From Enterococcus sp. 9D6_DIV0238 (GTDB taxonomy: Bacteria; Bacillota; Bacilli; Lactobacillales; Enterococcaceae): a stretch of DNA of 64,000 nucleotides. Below the pieces are notes generated by a model. That model made no database searches and had not been told where the DNA came from. It was given only the letters and a program-made list of their open reading frames with translations. The position numbers and the translations under genes are program-made. The first letter of the stretch is position 1. The number at the start of each line of letters is the position of its first letter. Shown here one piece after another: positions 1-7,604 of this stretch. The DNA is taken from positions 1,639,501-1,703,500 of the forward strand of contig NZ_CP147246.1 of the NCBI RefSeq assembly GCF_002174455.2, written 5' to 3'.

Positions 1-68
1 TCTTGCCAGATTTCTTCTAATTCTCTAATGGCATCTTTATAGAGCTTTACGACATTCTCCATTGCCAT
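1..68 (-). CDS. 5' end of an unrecognised small-helical gene, cut by the window edge
   Basis: An ATG at 68 (alternative ATG at 62) opens a leftward frame that stays open to the edge and encodes about 22 residues, beginning MAMENVVKLYKDAIRELEE, charged and probably helical. It starts nine bases after the lipase stop codon on the same strand, with no good Shine-Dalgarno, so translation may be coupled. In staphylococci, genes beside a type VII-secreted lipase encode small helical partner proteins; that role is possible here but the fragment is too short to decide. Confidence 0.45.
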   Translation of the reverse strand, partial: MAMENVVKLYKDAIRELEEIWQ

Positions 69-77
69 GTCAAATTT

Positions 78-1151
78 TTAAGAGGCAAGCTTTACAATAG
101 TTAACGCTTGGCTATCGTCTAAATAGATTTGTTCATTTCTAGATAAACCACCACCACTAGCGGTTAATTTTTTACGTAAAATATTTAATTTTGTGAAACT
201 ATCGATTTGTGTTTGAAGCCATTCATTTTCCTTTTTCAACTGTTGGTACTCTTTTTTACCACTACTTTTATGTACACCATAATGTTCTAATCTACGCATT
301 TGCATCTTATTTTCAACGATGCTTTGCGCTAAAAGGGTTTGTTCAATCGAGATCCCACCATTCAAATCAGAATAAACGACGATATCGCCGTATTTATTGA
401 TATAGTTCCCTTTTTTATCGACTTTAAACTGATCTAATGAATGACCAGCGGTTCTCCACCATGGATTGTCGATACCTATCCTCAAAAAAGGAATTTTTTT
501 CCGACCACCAGTCAACACACCACTTGTCACAGCGTCCGTGGTATCGAAAAGATTCACAATCGTCCCTTTGTACTGCTTAATCTGTTCATCTGATAATCCA
601 GACCCAGCAGCACCATAAGTGAAAGCATTGTAGCCTAATAATACCGCAACATAAATCGCTTCTGCCCCACCTAATGAATGACCTGTCGTTCCGATGTTAA
701 AGCCGTTTTCTTTTGGATATTTTCGTGCAATTTCATTAGCATAATCTAGCGCTGAAGAGAACGCCTCATTCTCATATTTCGCATTCATCCCAATTTCTAC
801 CGCATCTGTTGTCCAATCTTTCAAACTGCTTGTGCCGGCATAAACAATGGTGACGTTCTTTTTTACGACTGATTCAGGATAGCCTTTAACTTCTTTTAAT
901 TTACTATCACTGTATGGTTGATAATCATCTTTAATTTCTGCTACAGTCATGGCTTGCATACTATTTTTTCTTGGGGATTTTTCAGATTTTAAGGTGTCTT
1001 TGTTTGTATCAACGGTATCTAATACTAAATACTTATCGTCTACTAATCTTTCCCCAGTCTGAACGTTATTACTTTCCACTTGATAAGACCCTTTCGATAA
1101 TTTGTTATAATCGTCTAATTCTTTTTGTGGTGGTTTTTCTATATTAGCCAT
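78..1151 (-). CDS. Alpha/beta-hydrolase lipase, possible type VII-secreted toxin with C-terminal helical domain
   Basis: A 357-residue protein with no signal peptide. The nucleophile elbow GTTGHSLGG lies near residue 157, a candidate acid in FDTTDAVT near 207 and a candidate histidine in AGHSLDQF near 238, so the class 3-like lipase triad looks complete. The last 90 residues are charged and helical with a coiled-coil look (QQLKKENEWLQTQ). A lipase domain followed by an LXG-like helical tail is the reversed arrangement described for the S. aureus type VII effector TslA; the match here is by architecture only. It starts two bases after a DUF1433-like pseudogene with a good GGGGTGG site, and a small helical gene follows. 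No secretion machinery is in view. Lipase fold is fairly sure, toxin role is inference. Confidence 0.7.
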   Translation of the reverse strand: MANIEKPPQKELDDYNKLSKGSYQVESNNVQTGERLVDDKYLVLDTVDTNKDTLKSEKSPRKNSMQAMTVAEIKDDYQPYSDSKLKEVKGYPESVVKKNVTIVYAGTSSLKDWTTDAVEIGMNAKYENEAFSSALDYANEIARKYPKENGFNIGTTGHSLGGAEAIYVAVLLGYNAFTYGAAGSGLSDEQIKQYKGTIVNLFDTTDAVTSGVLTGGRKKIPFLRIGIDNPWWRTAGHSLDQFKVDKKGNYINKYGDIVVYSDLNGGISIEQTLLAQSIVENKMQMRRLEHYGVHKSSGKKEYQQLKKENEWLQTQIDSFTKLNILRKKLTASGGGLSRNEQIYLDDSQALTIVKLAS

Positions 1152-1153
1152 AA

Positions 1154-1589
1154 TTATTCCACCCCTTTATTGTTGTAGATAATGTTTTCTTCAGCCATTT
1201 TTTTGTCAGTGCTTTTTTCTTTTCGTTCTAAAACATACTCATTTCGGTTATTCATAAAATTGAAGCTGTACAACCATTTCCCTGTTTCTGCAGAAATGGT
1301 ACTTAATGACGTATCATCTGAGTACACATCATTGATTTTAAAATTAACGACTAAATCTTTCATCGGTCCAACAGAAAATTTAGTAAATTCCACTTTTTCT
1401 ATATCCGAGTAAACTCGAGTCACTTTCAGATATATTTCTCGTATAAAGTCGATAATTATTACACAAATAATTAGCTAAATCTGTTTGAATATCATGTAAT
1501 TCTGCTAAATCTTTTTCTCGTTTCATATACCATGCTCCTCCGATGGCTAAAATGATTATACCTAAAATTATGAGGGTCTTTTTCTTCAT
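1154..1589 (-). pseudogene. Frameshifted small membrane-anchored protein, DUF1433-like
   Basis: An ATG at 1589 with AAGGAG seven bases upstream starts MKKKTLIILGIIILAIGG, an N-terminal membrane anchor, and continues to about LANYLCNNY (near 1455). The rest of the protein (EKVEFTKFSVGPMKD to the stop at 1154) is in another frame, overlapping the first between about 1380 and 1425. Joined, they give one protein of about 140 residues whose vxFTxxxxxPM pattern resembles the DUF1433 family of Listeria, Bacillus and staphylococci. The gene sits just upstream of the lipase in the same direction, so an immunity or chaperone role is possible. A single-base indel (or a sequencing error) breaks it. Confidence 0.6.
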
Positions 1590-1628
1590 TCTTTTCTCCT
1601 TAAAGTAAGAGTAAGTGAACTGTAGCAT

Positions 1629-2198
1629 AGTATCTAACTATGTAAAATCACTATTAGTAAAAAAATTTGCAACATAAAAGTAGTTCATTGCTTTCTATCT
1701 TGCTTTTTGTAGTCTTTCCAAAAAAATATAAATGTTATTAACGATACTGGAAAAAATATAGATAACAACGAAAAAACTAGTGGTAATATAAAACAACTTA
1801 AAGCCCCTGTTTTTTCACTAGGGAAAAAGTAAGCAAGTCCCAATAGTAAAAATTAAAGTTCAGTAGTATCTGACTAACAAAAAAATTTTCATTTCAGCCT
1901 CCTATTTGTTGTTTAACTTTTAGAAAGACATAATCTCGAATATCTTTCAACTCCTGATACTAATATTTCAACTTGATTTTTTAGTTTAAAAAATAGATAA
2001 ATCGTACTAACTACACCACATTTTTTTTGCTTTAAGTATAACAAAAATTTGAAAACATAGATCGTTAACTACCATAATTTATTCAGAAAGAATAGGAATA
2101 AATCGATATGTACCTCCATAACGATTATTCTAGCTATTTTAGATATCTAAACAACGTGGCGGACTCTGTTAATTAATTTGATTCTCCATCTCTTAAAA
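1629..2198. other. Gene-poor A+T-rich stretch with decayed coding remnants
   Basis: There is no intact gene here. On the minus strand, just before the broken membrane ORF at 1685-1892, a frame ending at 1894 reads YQELKDIRDYVFLKVKQQIGG and has an in-frame stop a few codons earlier. It overlaps the RBS of the next ORF, as in an operon, so it is probably the last piece of another decayed gene. The part from about 1960 to 2198 shows nothing I recognise. Confidence 0.4.
1685..1892 (-). pseudogene. Frameshifted small two-TM membrane protein remnant
   Basis: An AGGAGG site (about 1897-1903) precedes ATG at 1892 (MKIF), but the frame stops after ten codons. A shifted frame then reads a hydrophobic segment (FLLLGLAYFFPSEKTG ... 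FSLLSIFFPVSLITFIFFW) and a basic tail ending at 1685. The distance from start to stop is 208 bases, one more than a multiple of three, so a net single-base shift explains the break. The restored product would be about 68 residues with two membrane segments. Family not recognised; it lies in the same decayed minus-strand cluster as the DUF1433-like gene. Confidence 0.4.
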
Positions 2199-2280
2199 TA
2201 AAAAGGAACCGTATCCGATACGATCGAATATGATTCCTTTAGTTCCGCTTTTATAAACTTACTTATGATATGGTTCTGCT
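2199..2280 (-). repeat. Second copy of the rlmH 3' end (EPYHK-stop) and terminator; att-like site
   Basis: On the minus strand GAACCATATCATAAGTAA (2276 to 2259) encodes EPYHK-stop, the exact C-terminus of RlmH, and is followed at 2243-2199 by a hairpin homologous to the one downstream of the real rlmH. The real copy, at 14394-14318, reads GAACCGTACCATAAGTAG and then the related hairpin in the same order and orientation. The left copy holds TATCATAAGT, the core of the staphylococcal SCC attB site in rlmH. On the plus strand from 2278, CTTATCACAAGTGG forms an imperfect inverted repeat with it. Duplication is seen directly; att function is inferred. Confidence 0.7.
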
Positions 2281-2346
2281 TATCACAAGTGGATGGATAA
2301 TATTTAGGGAATTTTATGATACTCTAAAAACAATAATACTAAAAAA

Positions 2347-2372
2347 AGAGCAGGTATTAAATTACCTGCTCT
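2347..2372. repeat. Left copy of 26-bp palindromic direct repeat flanking the IS (duplicated terminator stem)
   Basis: A 26-base near-perfect palindrome (AGAGCAGGTA ... TACCTGCTCT) abuts the left end of the IS and is repeated exactly at 3904-3929. Reading leftward it is followed by a run of Ts, so this copy together with the T tract is the working rho-independent terminator geometry for the minus-strand scrK transcript. The two copies are best read as a target duplication of the hairpin. Confidence 0.8.
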
Positions 2373-3903
2373 CAGACTGTAGACAAAGTTCTAAAAAAGG
2401 ATGACGTCTACAGTTTTTTCTTTTATACTTAATGTATGAAAACGTTTTAAAGGAGCGCGTAAAAAATGATGTCAAAACACCCAATGAATGGAAGGGATCA
2501 ATACATGATGATTTCCTTGGAAGAACTTGTCCCAAAAGATCACTTGATCCGAAAAATAGATAAAGCAATTGATTTTACCTTCATTTATCCAATTGTTGAA
2601 TCAACTTATTCGACCTTAGGTCGACCAAGTATTGATCCTGTGGTTTTAGTCAAAATCGTCTTCATTCAATATCTCTTTGGTATCCGTTCCATGCGTCAAA
2701 CGATAAAAGAAATAGACACTAATGTCGCTTATCGTTGGTTTTTAGGCTACGATTTCAATGAAACCATTCCACATTTCTCTACCTTTGGAAAAAACTATGT
2801 TCGCCGCTTTCGAGAAACTACACTCTTTGAAGATATTTTCGCCTACATACTGGAACAAGCTGCCAAGGCTCGGATGATTACGGAAGATGTTCTCTATATG
2901 GATTCTACTCATATCAAAGCTAATGCAAACAAGCATTATTTTACTAGAGAAATGACGCATATTGAAGCAAAAGCCTATCAATCAGAATTAGAGAAAGAAA
3001 TTAACGAGGAACGCATCAAGGCAGGAAAGCGCCCTTTTACTTTCCCGACAGAAAGTGAGCTGAAAGAACGAAAAATAAGTAAAGTAGACCCTGAGAGCGG
3101 GTATTATGTAAAAGGAGAACGAGAGAAACAATTTGCTTATTCTGCTCATACTGGTTGTGATGAACACGGATTCATTTTAGATGTCATTGTAACGCCTGGT
3201 AACCGTCATGATAGTCAAATTGCTCCTGATCTAGTTGCCTCTATCTGTACTAAATTTCCAGCGATACATGCTGTAGCAGCTGATGCTGGGTATAAAACTG
3301 CCACTTTTATAGAATTTCTCCGACGGAGAAAACTTCACCCTGTTCTTCCTTATACACGACCTAGAGGTGATCGAACGTTACTAGCCAAAAATCAATTTGT
3401 CTATGACGAATACTACGATTGTTACCTGTGCCCTGAAAATCAACCCTTACATTTTTCTACACTTACTCGAGAGGGATACCGTGAATATAAGTCAAAATCT
3501 TACATTTGCCAGAATTGTCCGCAATTGAAGCAGTGCACAAGAAGTCAAAATCATCAAAAAGTAGTGACCCGTCATATTTGGCAAGCTGGGTTGGAGAATG
3601 CAGAACATCTTCGTCATACTTCCTTCAATCGAGAAACATACCGCAAACGTAAAGAAACTATTGAAAGAGTGTTTGCCGATGCAAAAGAGAAGCATGGGAT
3701 GCGTTGGACAAAATACCGAACCTTGGAAAAAGTCGCAGTGCATACGAGACTGATTTTTGCTGCAATGAATTTAAAGAAATTAGCCCTGTGGGGCTAGAGA
3801 AAGGCGAATGCCTTTATTTTTTTGCTTTGATTTTGATACTAAGATAAAAAAATACGCTCAACACTCTATTTTCTGAATGTTGAACGTATTTGTCTACAGT
3901 CTG
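2373..3903 (+). mobile_element. Complete IS1182-family insertion sequence (1,531 bp)
   Basis: The terminal inverted repeats CAGACTGTAGACAAA (2373-2387) and TTTGTCTACAGTCTG (3889-3903) match at all 15 positions. One intact transposase gene fills the element. Both ends are bordered by an identical 26-base palindrome. Members of the IS1182 family are known to insert at hairpin/terminator sequences. The intact ORF and identical flanks suggest a recent, possibly still active insertion. Confidence 0.9.
2466..3797 (+). CDS. IS1182-family transposase
   Basis: A DDE-type transposase of 443 residues that should bind the element ends and catalyse cut-and-paste transposition. The N-terminal part (VPKDHLIRKIDKAIDF, then GRPSIDPVVLVKIVFIQYLFG) is the typical helical DNA-binding region of the family. 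Catalytic acids are plausibly in DVLYMDSTHIKANANK (about residue 145), AVAADAGYKT (about 275) and ETIERVFADAKEKHGMR near 405. A cysteine cluster (CYLCPENQ, CQNCPQLKQC) lies between. The frame is open with AAAGGAG about ten bases before the ATG. Its sole context is the inverted repeats of the IS, and nothing suggests domestication. Confidence 0.93.
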   Translation: MMSKHPMNGRDQYMMISLEELVPKDHLIRKIDKAIDFTFIYPIVESTYSTLGRPSIDPVVLVKIVFIQYLFGIRSMRQTIKEIDTNVAYRWFLGYDFNETIPHFSTFGKNYVRRFRETTLFEDIFAYILEQAAKARMITEDVLYMDSTHIKANANKHYFTREMTHIEAKAYQSELEKEINEERIKAGKRPFTFPTESELKERKISKVDPESGYYVKGEREKQFAYSAHTGCDEHGFILDVIVTPGNRHDSQIAPDLVASICTKFPAIHAVAADAGYKTATFIEFLRRRKLHPVLPYTRPRGDRTLLAKNQFVYDEYYDCYLCPENQPLHFSTLTREGYREYKSKSYICQNCPQLKQCTRSQNHQKVVTRHIWQAGLENAEHLRHTSFNRETYRKRKETIERVFADAKEKHGMRWTKYRTLEKVAVHTRLIFAAMNLKKLALWG

Positions 3904-3929
3904 AGAGCAGGTATTAAATTACCTGCTCT
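3904..3929. repeat. Right copy of 26-bp palindromic direct repeat flanking the IS
   Basis: Identical to 2347-2372. It lies between the scrK stop codon (3978) and the IS right end. On the minus strand it is now followed by IS sequence instead of a T run, so termination after scrK at this copy is probably weakened. Confidence 0.8.
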
Positions 3930-3977
3930 TTGAAAAATAATCTATAATCTTTTTATACTTTGCTCTCGCTCCTCGAG

Positions 3978-4859
3978 TTAAGCTTGCAAATGTAAATCCT
4001 TGGCTAAAGCGAGACAACCAATCACACCAGCATTGTCCCCCAATTGAGGGGTAACGATGTAGGTCGATAAATCTGGATATTTCACATAATCATTGATGAG
4101 CTTGGCGAATTGCTCTTGGACTTTTTTTCTTAATTGTCCTTGCTTCATAACCCCGCCGCCAAAAATAATTATTTGTGGGGAAAAAAGTAAGGTCGTATTG
4201 TACGCACATTGTGCAATGTAGTATGCTTCAATATCCCATGACGCATCTTCTGGTGGTAAATCCTGCCCTTTAGTCCCCGTTCTTTTCTCGATGGCAGATC
4301 CTGCAGCCAAGCCTTCCAAACAGTCTTTGTGGTATGGACAACTACCGATAAATGTATCATCAGGATGCCGTCGAACCATTACATGGCCCATTTCGGGATG
4401 GCTAAAGCCTTCAACGAATTGCCCATCTACTAAAGCACCACCACCAACTCCTGTTCCGATAGTATAATACACTACACTTGATAACCCTTTACCACATCCC
4501 GCAACATATTCCCCATAACAAGCCGCATTTACATCCGTTGTCCAAGCAACAGAAATGTTAGCCAACTGGTCTTTTAAATATCCAACAAAATCAAAATTCT
4601 TCCATGCAAGTTTAGGCGTAGATGTAATATAGCCATACGTTTCAGACTCTCGTTTAACATCGATTGGGCCAAATGATCCGACTCCAATAGTTGAGAGTGT
4701 TTCAAATTTTTTGAAAAAATCAATCACAGAGCGCATGGTTTTTTCAGGTGTTTCTGTAGGAAACGATACACGCTCAATTATTTCTAAATTTTCGTTTCCT
4801 ACTGCACAAACAAATTTCGTGCCTCCAGCCTCGATTGCACCGTATAACATATTGTTCAC
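3978..4859 (-). CDS. scrK: ROK-family fructokinase
   Basis: Phosphorylates fructose to fructose 6-phosphate in the cytoplasm, using the fructose freed by ScrB from sucrose 6-phosphate. The 293-residue protein has the N-terminal ATP-binding loop GAIEAGGTKFVCAVG, the sugar-binding GTGVGGGALVDG region, and the ROK zinc-binding cluster GHVMVRRHPDD ... CPYHKDCLEG near residues 155-180. Length is normal for the Gram-positive fructokinase branch. It is the last gene of scrB-scrR-scrK, 12 bases after scrR, and its terminator has been split by the IS. Other ROK hexokinases are the alternative, but the sucrose operon context makes fructokinase very likely. Confidence 0.92.
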   Translation of the reverse strand: MNNMLYGAIEAGGTKFVCAVGNENLEIIERVSFPTETPEKTMRSVIDFFKKFETLSTIGVGSFGPIDVKRESETYGYITSTPKLAWKNFDFVGYLKDQLANISVAWTTDVNAACYGEYVAGCGKGLSSVVYYTIGTGVGGGALVDGQFVEGFSHPEMGHVMVRRHPDDTFIGSCPYHKDCLEGLAAGSAIEKRTGTKGQDLPPEDASWDIEAYYIAQCAYNTTLLFSPQIIIFGGGVMKQGQLRKKVQEQFAKLINDYVKYPDLSTYIVTPQLGDNAGVIGCLALAKDLHLQA

Positions 4860-4871
4860 TCCTTTTAAGGG

Positions 4872-5861
4872 TTATATTGTTTGACCTTGAATTAGTTTTA
4901 CCGGTAGCAGGTAATTTTTTTCAAGTTTTTTTTCTGGGTTTTGGATTCGTTTTAACAACAAATCTACTAGGATATCTGCATAATCAGCCATTGGTTGGGC
5001 AATCGTCGATAGTTGAGGAAAATAATTTTGAATGAATTTGGTTCCATCATACCCAATGATCTTGATTTGTTCAGGAACGTTTATCTTCAACTGCTGACAT
5101 TGATTGTATGCTAGGATAGCCGTTAAATCATCCGTACAAAACAAACTGTCGATTTCTTCTGTTTCTAAAATATGTTTGATTTCTAAATTTTTCAACGTTG
5201 TTGATCTAGCCGTTGTTTGAATCTGAAAAATTTTAGGTTCTAATTCGTGTTTCTCTAAGAAACTCAGATACCCATTTAAGCGAAAATTTGTAGGCGAATT
5301 GGATTCTTGTGAACCAGTAAGAATCGCAATTTTTCGTGCACCTTTAACAAATAATGTTTCAGTAGCTAGATAGCCCCCTTGAAAATTATCGCTGCCAATG
5401 ATCGGAATATTGTCAGCTAAATATCGGTCAAAAGAAACAATAGGCAGCTCGATATCTTCATATTCAGTGATTCCTAGGTTATGAGCACCAGCTATGATCC
5501 CATCTACTTTATTCGCAGCAAGCATATTAATATAATGACGCTCTTTTTCTTTATTATTGGCACTATCACACAAAATAACACGGTAGCCTAGATCAAATAG
5601 TTTCCCTTCGATTCTTTCAACGAGCTCACCAAAAAAAGGATTTGCAACCGTTGGAAAAATCAATCCAATCAGTTGTGTGTTTTTCCCTTGCAAGGAACGA
5701 GCTAAAGAATTTGGTTGATAATTCAGCTCTTTCATTGCCAAATTTACTTTATCAATCGTTTTTTGGCTTAAAGAACCATAATTATTAATCACACGAGAAA
5801 CAGTAGTGGGAGAAACACCGGCTTTTTTTGCTACATCCGTTAGTTTGACAACCATGTTCAT
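4872..5861 (-). CDS. scrR: LacI-family sucrose operon repressor
   Basis: A 329-residue LacI/GalR regulator. The N-terminal helix-turn-helix (TDVAKKAGVSPTTVSRVINN) is followed by the hinge (YQPNSLARSLQG) and a periplasmic-binding-like effector domain (LIGLIFPTVANPFFGELV). It lies between scrB and scrK, seven bases after scrB, and most likely binds the two TGTCAAACGTTAA-type half-palindromes in the scrB-scrA intergenic region, with release by a sucrose or fructose derivative. The start at 5861 has AAAGG just upstream; a second ATG two codons in is possible. Repressor identity rests on family and context. Confidence 0.9.
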   Translation of the reverse strand: MNMVVKLTDVAKKAGVSPTTVSRVINNYGSLSQKTIDKVNLAMKELNYQPNSLARSLQGKNTQLIGLIFPTVANPFFGELVERIEGKLFDLGYRVILCDSANNKEKERHYINMLAANKVDGIIAGAHNLGITEYEDIELPIVSFDRYLADNIPIIGSDNFQGGYLATETLFVKGARKIAILTGSQESNSPTNFRLNGYLSFLEKHELEPKIFQIQTTARSTTLKNLEIKHILETEEIDSLFCTDDLTAILAYNQCQQLKINVPEQIKIIGYDGTKFIQNYFPQLSTIAQPMADYADILVDLLLKRIQNPEKKLEKNYLLPVKLIQGQTI

Positions 5862-5868
5862 TCATCCT

Positions 5869-7350
5869 TTATTGGTTAGTTTTCCGCAGTTGCCATAATT
5901 CCCCTTGATAGCCTCCATCACAACCTAGATGGACTCCTGTCTGATATGTTTCTGGAAACACTCGCATTGTTGCTACTTGTTCACCTTCATTGATGAAAAT
6001 CTCAACAATCGAAGAATCTACAAAGATTTGTAGTTCCAAGGGTTTTTGTTCAACAGAAAACGATCGAACAAATCCATATTCTTCTCCAAAAACAGCACCA
6101 GCTTGACTACGGTCTATCGTTATTTTACCATGTTGCGAGTCAAAATTAATCGTTAATCCTTTATTTTGTTCTTTATTCGTAAACAAAGTAAGCGTTCCAC
6201 AGGAAAGCGGGTCAAATGATAGCATTAATTCATACTGATTTGTGTCTGTTTCAAAAAAAGAATCAGAATCTTGGTTGAACTCAATCGCTTCACCTACACG
6301 TAATTCTTTCATTTCTGCGACAGGACGTTGATATAATTTTTTATCTTTTATAAGCAGCTCTTTTACACTACTTAAACAATGGGCCCATTCTTCTTGATCC
6401 GTTGGATACTCAATTTCCGGTAAACCTACCCAACTAATAGACAATAAACGATTATCTGGTGCTTGAAAGGCTTGTGTAGCGTATACATCAAACCCTTCAT
6501 CTAGATTTTTTAATGCAGTAGGCTGAATCAAACGATTCGCTTCGTTATCGTAAGAATCCCCGATCACATAAGTATTAGGATAAATATTTCCATAAGAACA
6601 AATAGCTGGTTCTAAACCTTGAGGACAAAAAATAAGTAATGTAGCATCTTTCGTTACTAATAAATTGGGGCATTCAATCATAAAGCCCATTTCTTTATCA
6701 GTAAAGTCTAGTTCTCCCTTGTACTGCCATGTAAGTAAATCAAAACTCTGATAAGTAAGGATCTTTCCTTTTTCAGCTTCATCTTGAGCACCTATGACCA
6801 TCAAATATTTATCATTATAATGGAATACTTGGGGATCTCTAAATTCAGATGTGTAACCTGCAGGTGATTCAGTAATCAATGGTGCCTCAATTTTTTGAAC
6901 TTTTCCAGAGCCATCCATCCAAGCACCTAATTGATAGGAATAGCGAACCCAATCTCTATCTCGAACATTTCCTGTATAAGCAAGAAACAACTGGTCCGAA
7001 ACAGGCAAAGCAGACCCCGAATAAACACCATGACTATCATACAAACTATCTGGAAATACTTTCGTTCCCTCTTCTTTCCAATCCACTAAATTATCAGATG
7101 TCAGATGATACCAAGATTTTAACCCATGAACAGCTCCCATTGGGTATGATTGATAAAACACATGCCATTGATTATTAAAATATGAAAAACCATTTGGATC
7201 ATTTAGTAAGCCAGTATTTGGCTGGATATGATACCCTAAACGCCATTTAGAATTAACAATTTTCTCTTTCAATAAGGCCAAATGCGTTTTATCCCATTCT
7301 TGATATGGTCGATAACGTTCTTCTTTTGTCCAAGCTTTTTTTACAGACAT
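5869..7350 (-). CDS. scrB: GH32 sucrose-6-phosphate hydrolase
   Basis: Cytoplasmic beta-fructosidase that splits sucrose 6-phosphate, the product of the ScrA PTS, into glucose 6-phosphate and fructose. The 493 residues include the GH32 nucleophile motif GLLNDPNGFSYF near residue 50, the transition-state FRDPQVF near 170 and the acid/base MIECPNLL near 225, followed by the C-terminal beta-sandwich. There is no signal peptide, which argues against an extracellular levanase. It leads the scrB-scrR-scrK operon with a GAGGAG site before the ATG, from a promoter whose -35 box overlaps a ScrR operator. Confidence 0.95.
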   Translation of the reverse strand: MSVKKAWTKEERYRPYQEWDKTHLALLKEKIVNSKWRLGYHIQPNTGLLNDPNGFSYFNNQWHVFYQSYPMGAVHGLKSWYHLTSDNLVDWKEEGTKVFPDSLYDSHGVYSGSALPVSDQLFLAYTGNVRDRDWVRYSYQLGAWMDGSGKVQKIEAPLITESPAGYTSEFRDPQVFHYNDKYLMVIGAQDEAEKGKILTYQSFDLLTWQYKGELDFTDKEMGFMIECPNLLVTKDATLLIFCPQGLEPAICSYGNIYPNTYVIGDSYDNEANRLIQPTALKNLDEGFDVYATQAFQAPDNRLLSISWVGLPEIEYPTDQEEWAHCLSSVKELLIKDKKLYQRPVAEMKELRVGEAIEFNQDSDSFFETDTNQYELMLSFDPLSCGTLTLFTNKEQNKGLTINFDSQHGKITIDRSQAGAVFGEEYGFVRSFSVEQKPLELQIFVDSSIVEIFINEGEQVATMRVFPETYQTGVHLGCDGGYQGELWQLRKTNQ

Positions 7351-7383
7351 ATGTACTCTCCTCGTAAGCGTATTCTTGCATAT

Positions 7384-7423
7384 AGTTTAACTTTAAAGAT
7401 ATATAATGTCAAACGTTAATCAA
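7384..7423 (-). promoter_or_regulatory. scrB promoter with overlapping ScrR operator
   Basis: On the minus strand TTGACA (7412-7407), 17 bases, TAAACT (7389-7384). The -35 box is part of TGTCAAACGTTAA, one of two inverted copies of the presumed ScrR site in this spacer. Confidence 0.7.
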
Positions 7424-7475
7424 TTCATAATAAAAATATAGATTTCCCCCTTTTAATAATAGATTTTAATTATTG

Positions 7476-7511
7476 TTATACGTTTGACAATTTTATAAAA
7501 AATGGTATACT
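7476..7511 (+). promoter_or_regulatory. scrA promoter with overlapping ScrR operator
   Basis: TTGACA (7484-7489), 16 bases, extended -10 TGGTATACT (TATACT 7506-7511). The -35 box lies in TTATACGTTTGACAA, the inverse of the operator at the scrB promoter, so one repressor could control both divergent units. Confidence 0.75.
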
Positions 7512-7523
7512 TTGGATGTGAAA

Positions 7524-7583
7524 AAGCGATTTCATTTCTATTTTTCATACAAAAGATGAGCACTTCTATTGAAATCGCTTAAA
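7524..7583 (+). promoter_or_regulatory. Inverted repeat in the scrA leader containing a cre-like site
   Basis: AAGCGATTTCA near 7525-7535 pairs with TGAAATCGCTT at 7570-7580. The second arm, TGAAATCGCTTAAA (7570-7583), matches the CcpA cre consensus TGNAANCGNTNNCA except for one base. It lies just downstream of the scrA promoter, where CcpA binding blocks transcription. The pairing arms could also form an mRNA hairpin. Confidence 0.5.
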
Positions 7584-7604
7584 TGACATTTAGGAGGAAC
7601 GAGA

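Noticed and set aside
2347..3929. The 26-base direct repeats as phage-type att sites
   Set aside because: They abut perfect IS1182-type inverted repeats and are palindromic terminator sequence; target duplication explains them.
6879..7178. 99-codon ORF antisense to scrB and similar shadow frames elsewhere
   Set aside because: They lie wholly in well-supported genes and have no signals of their own.
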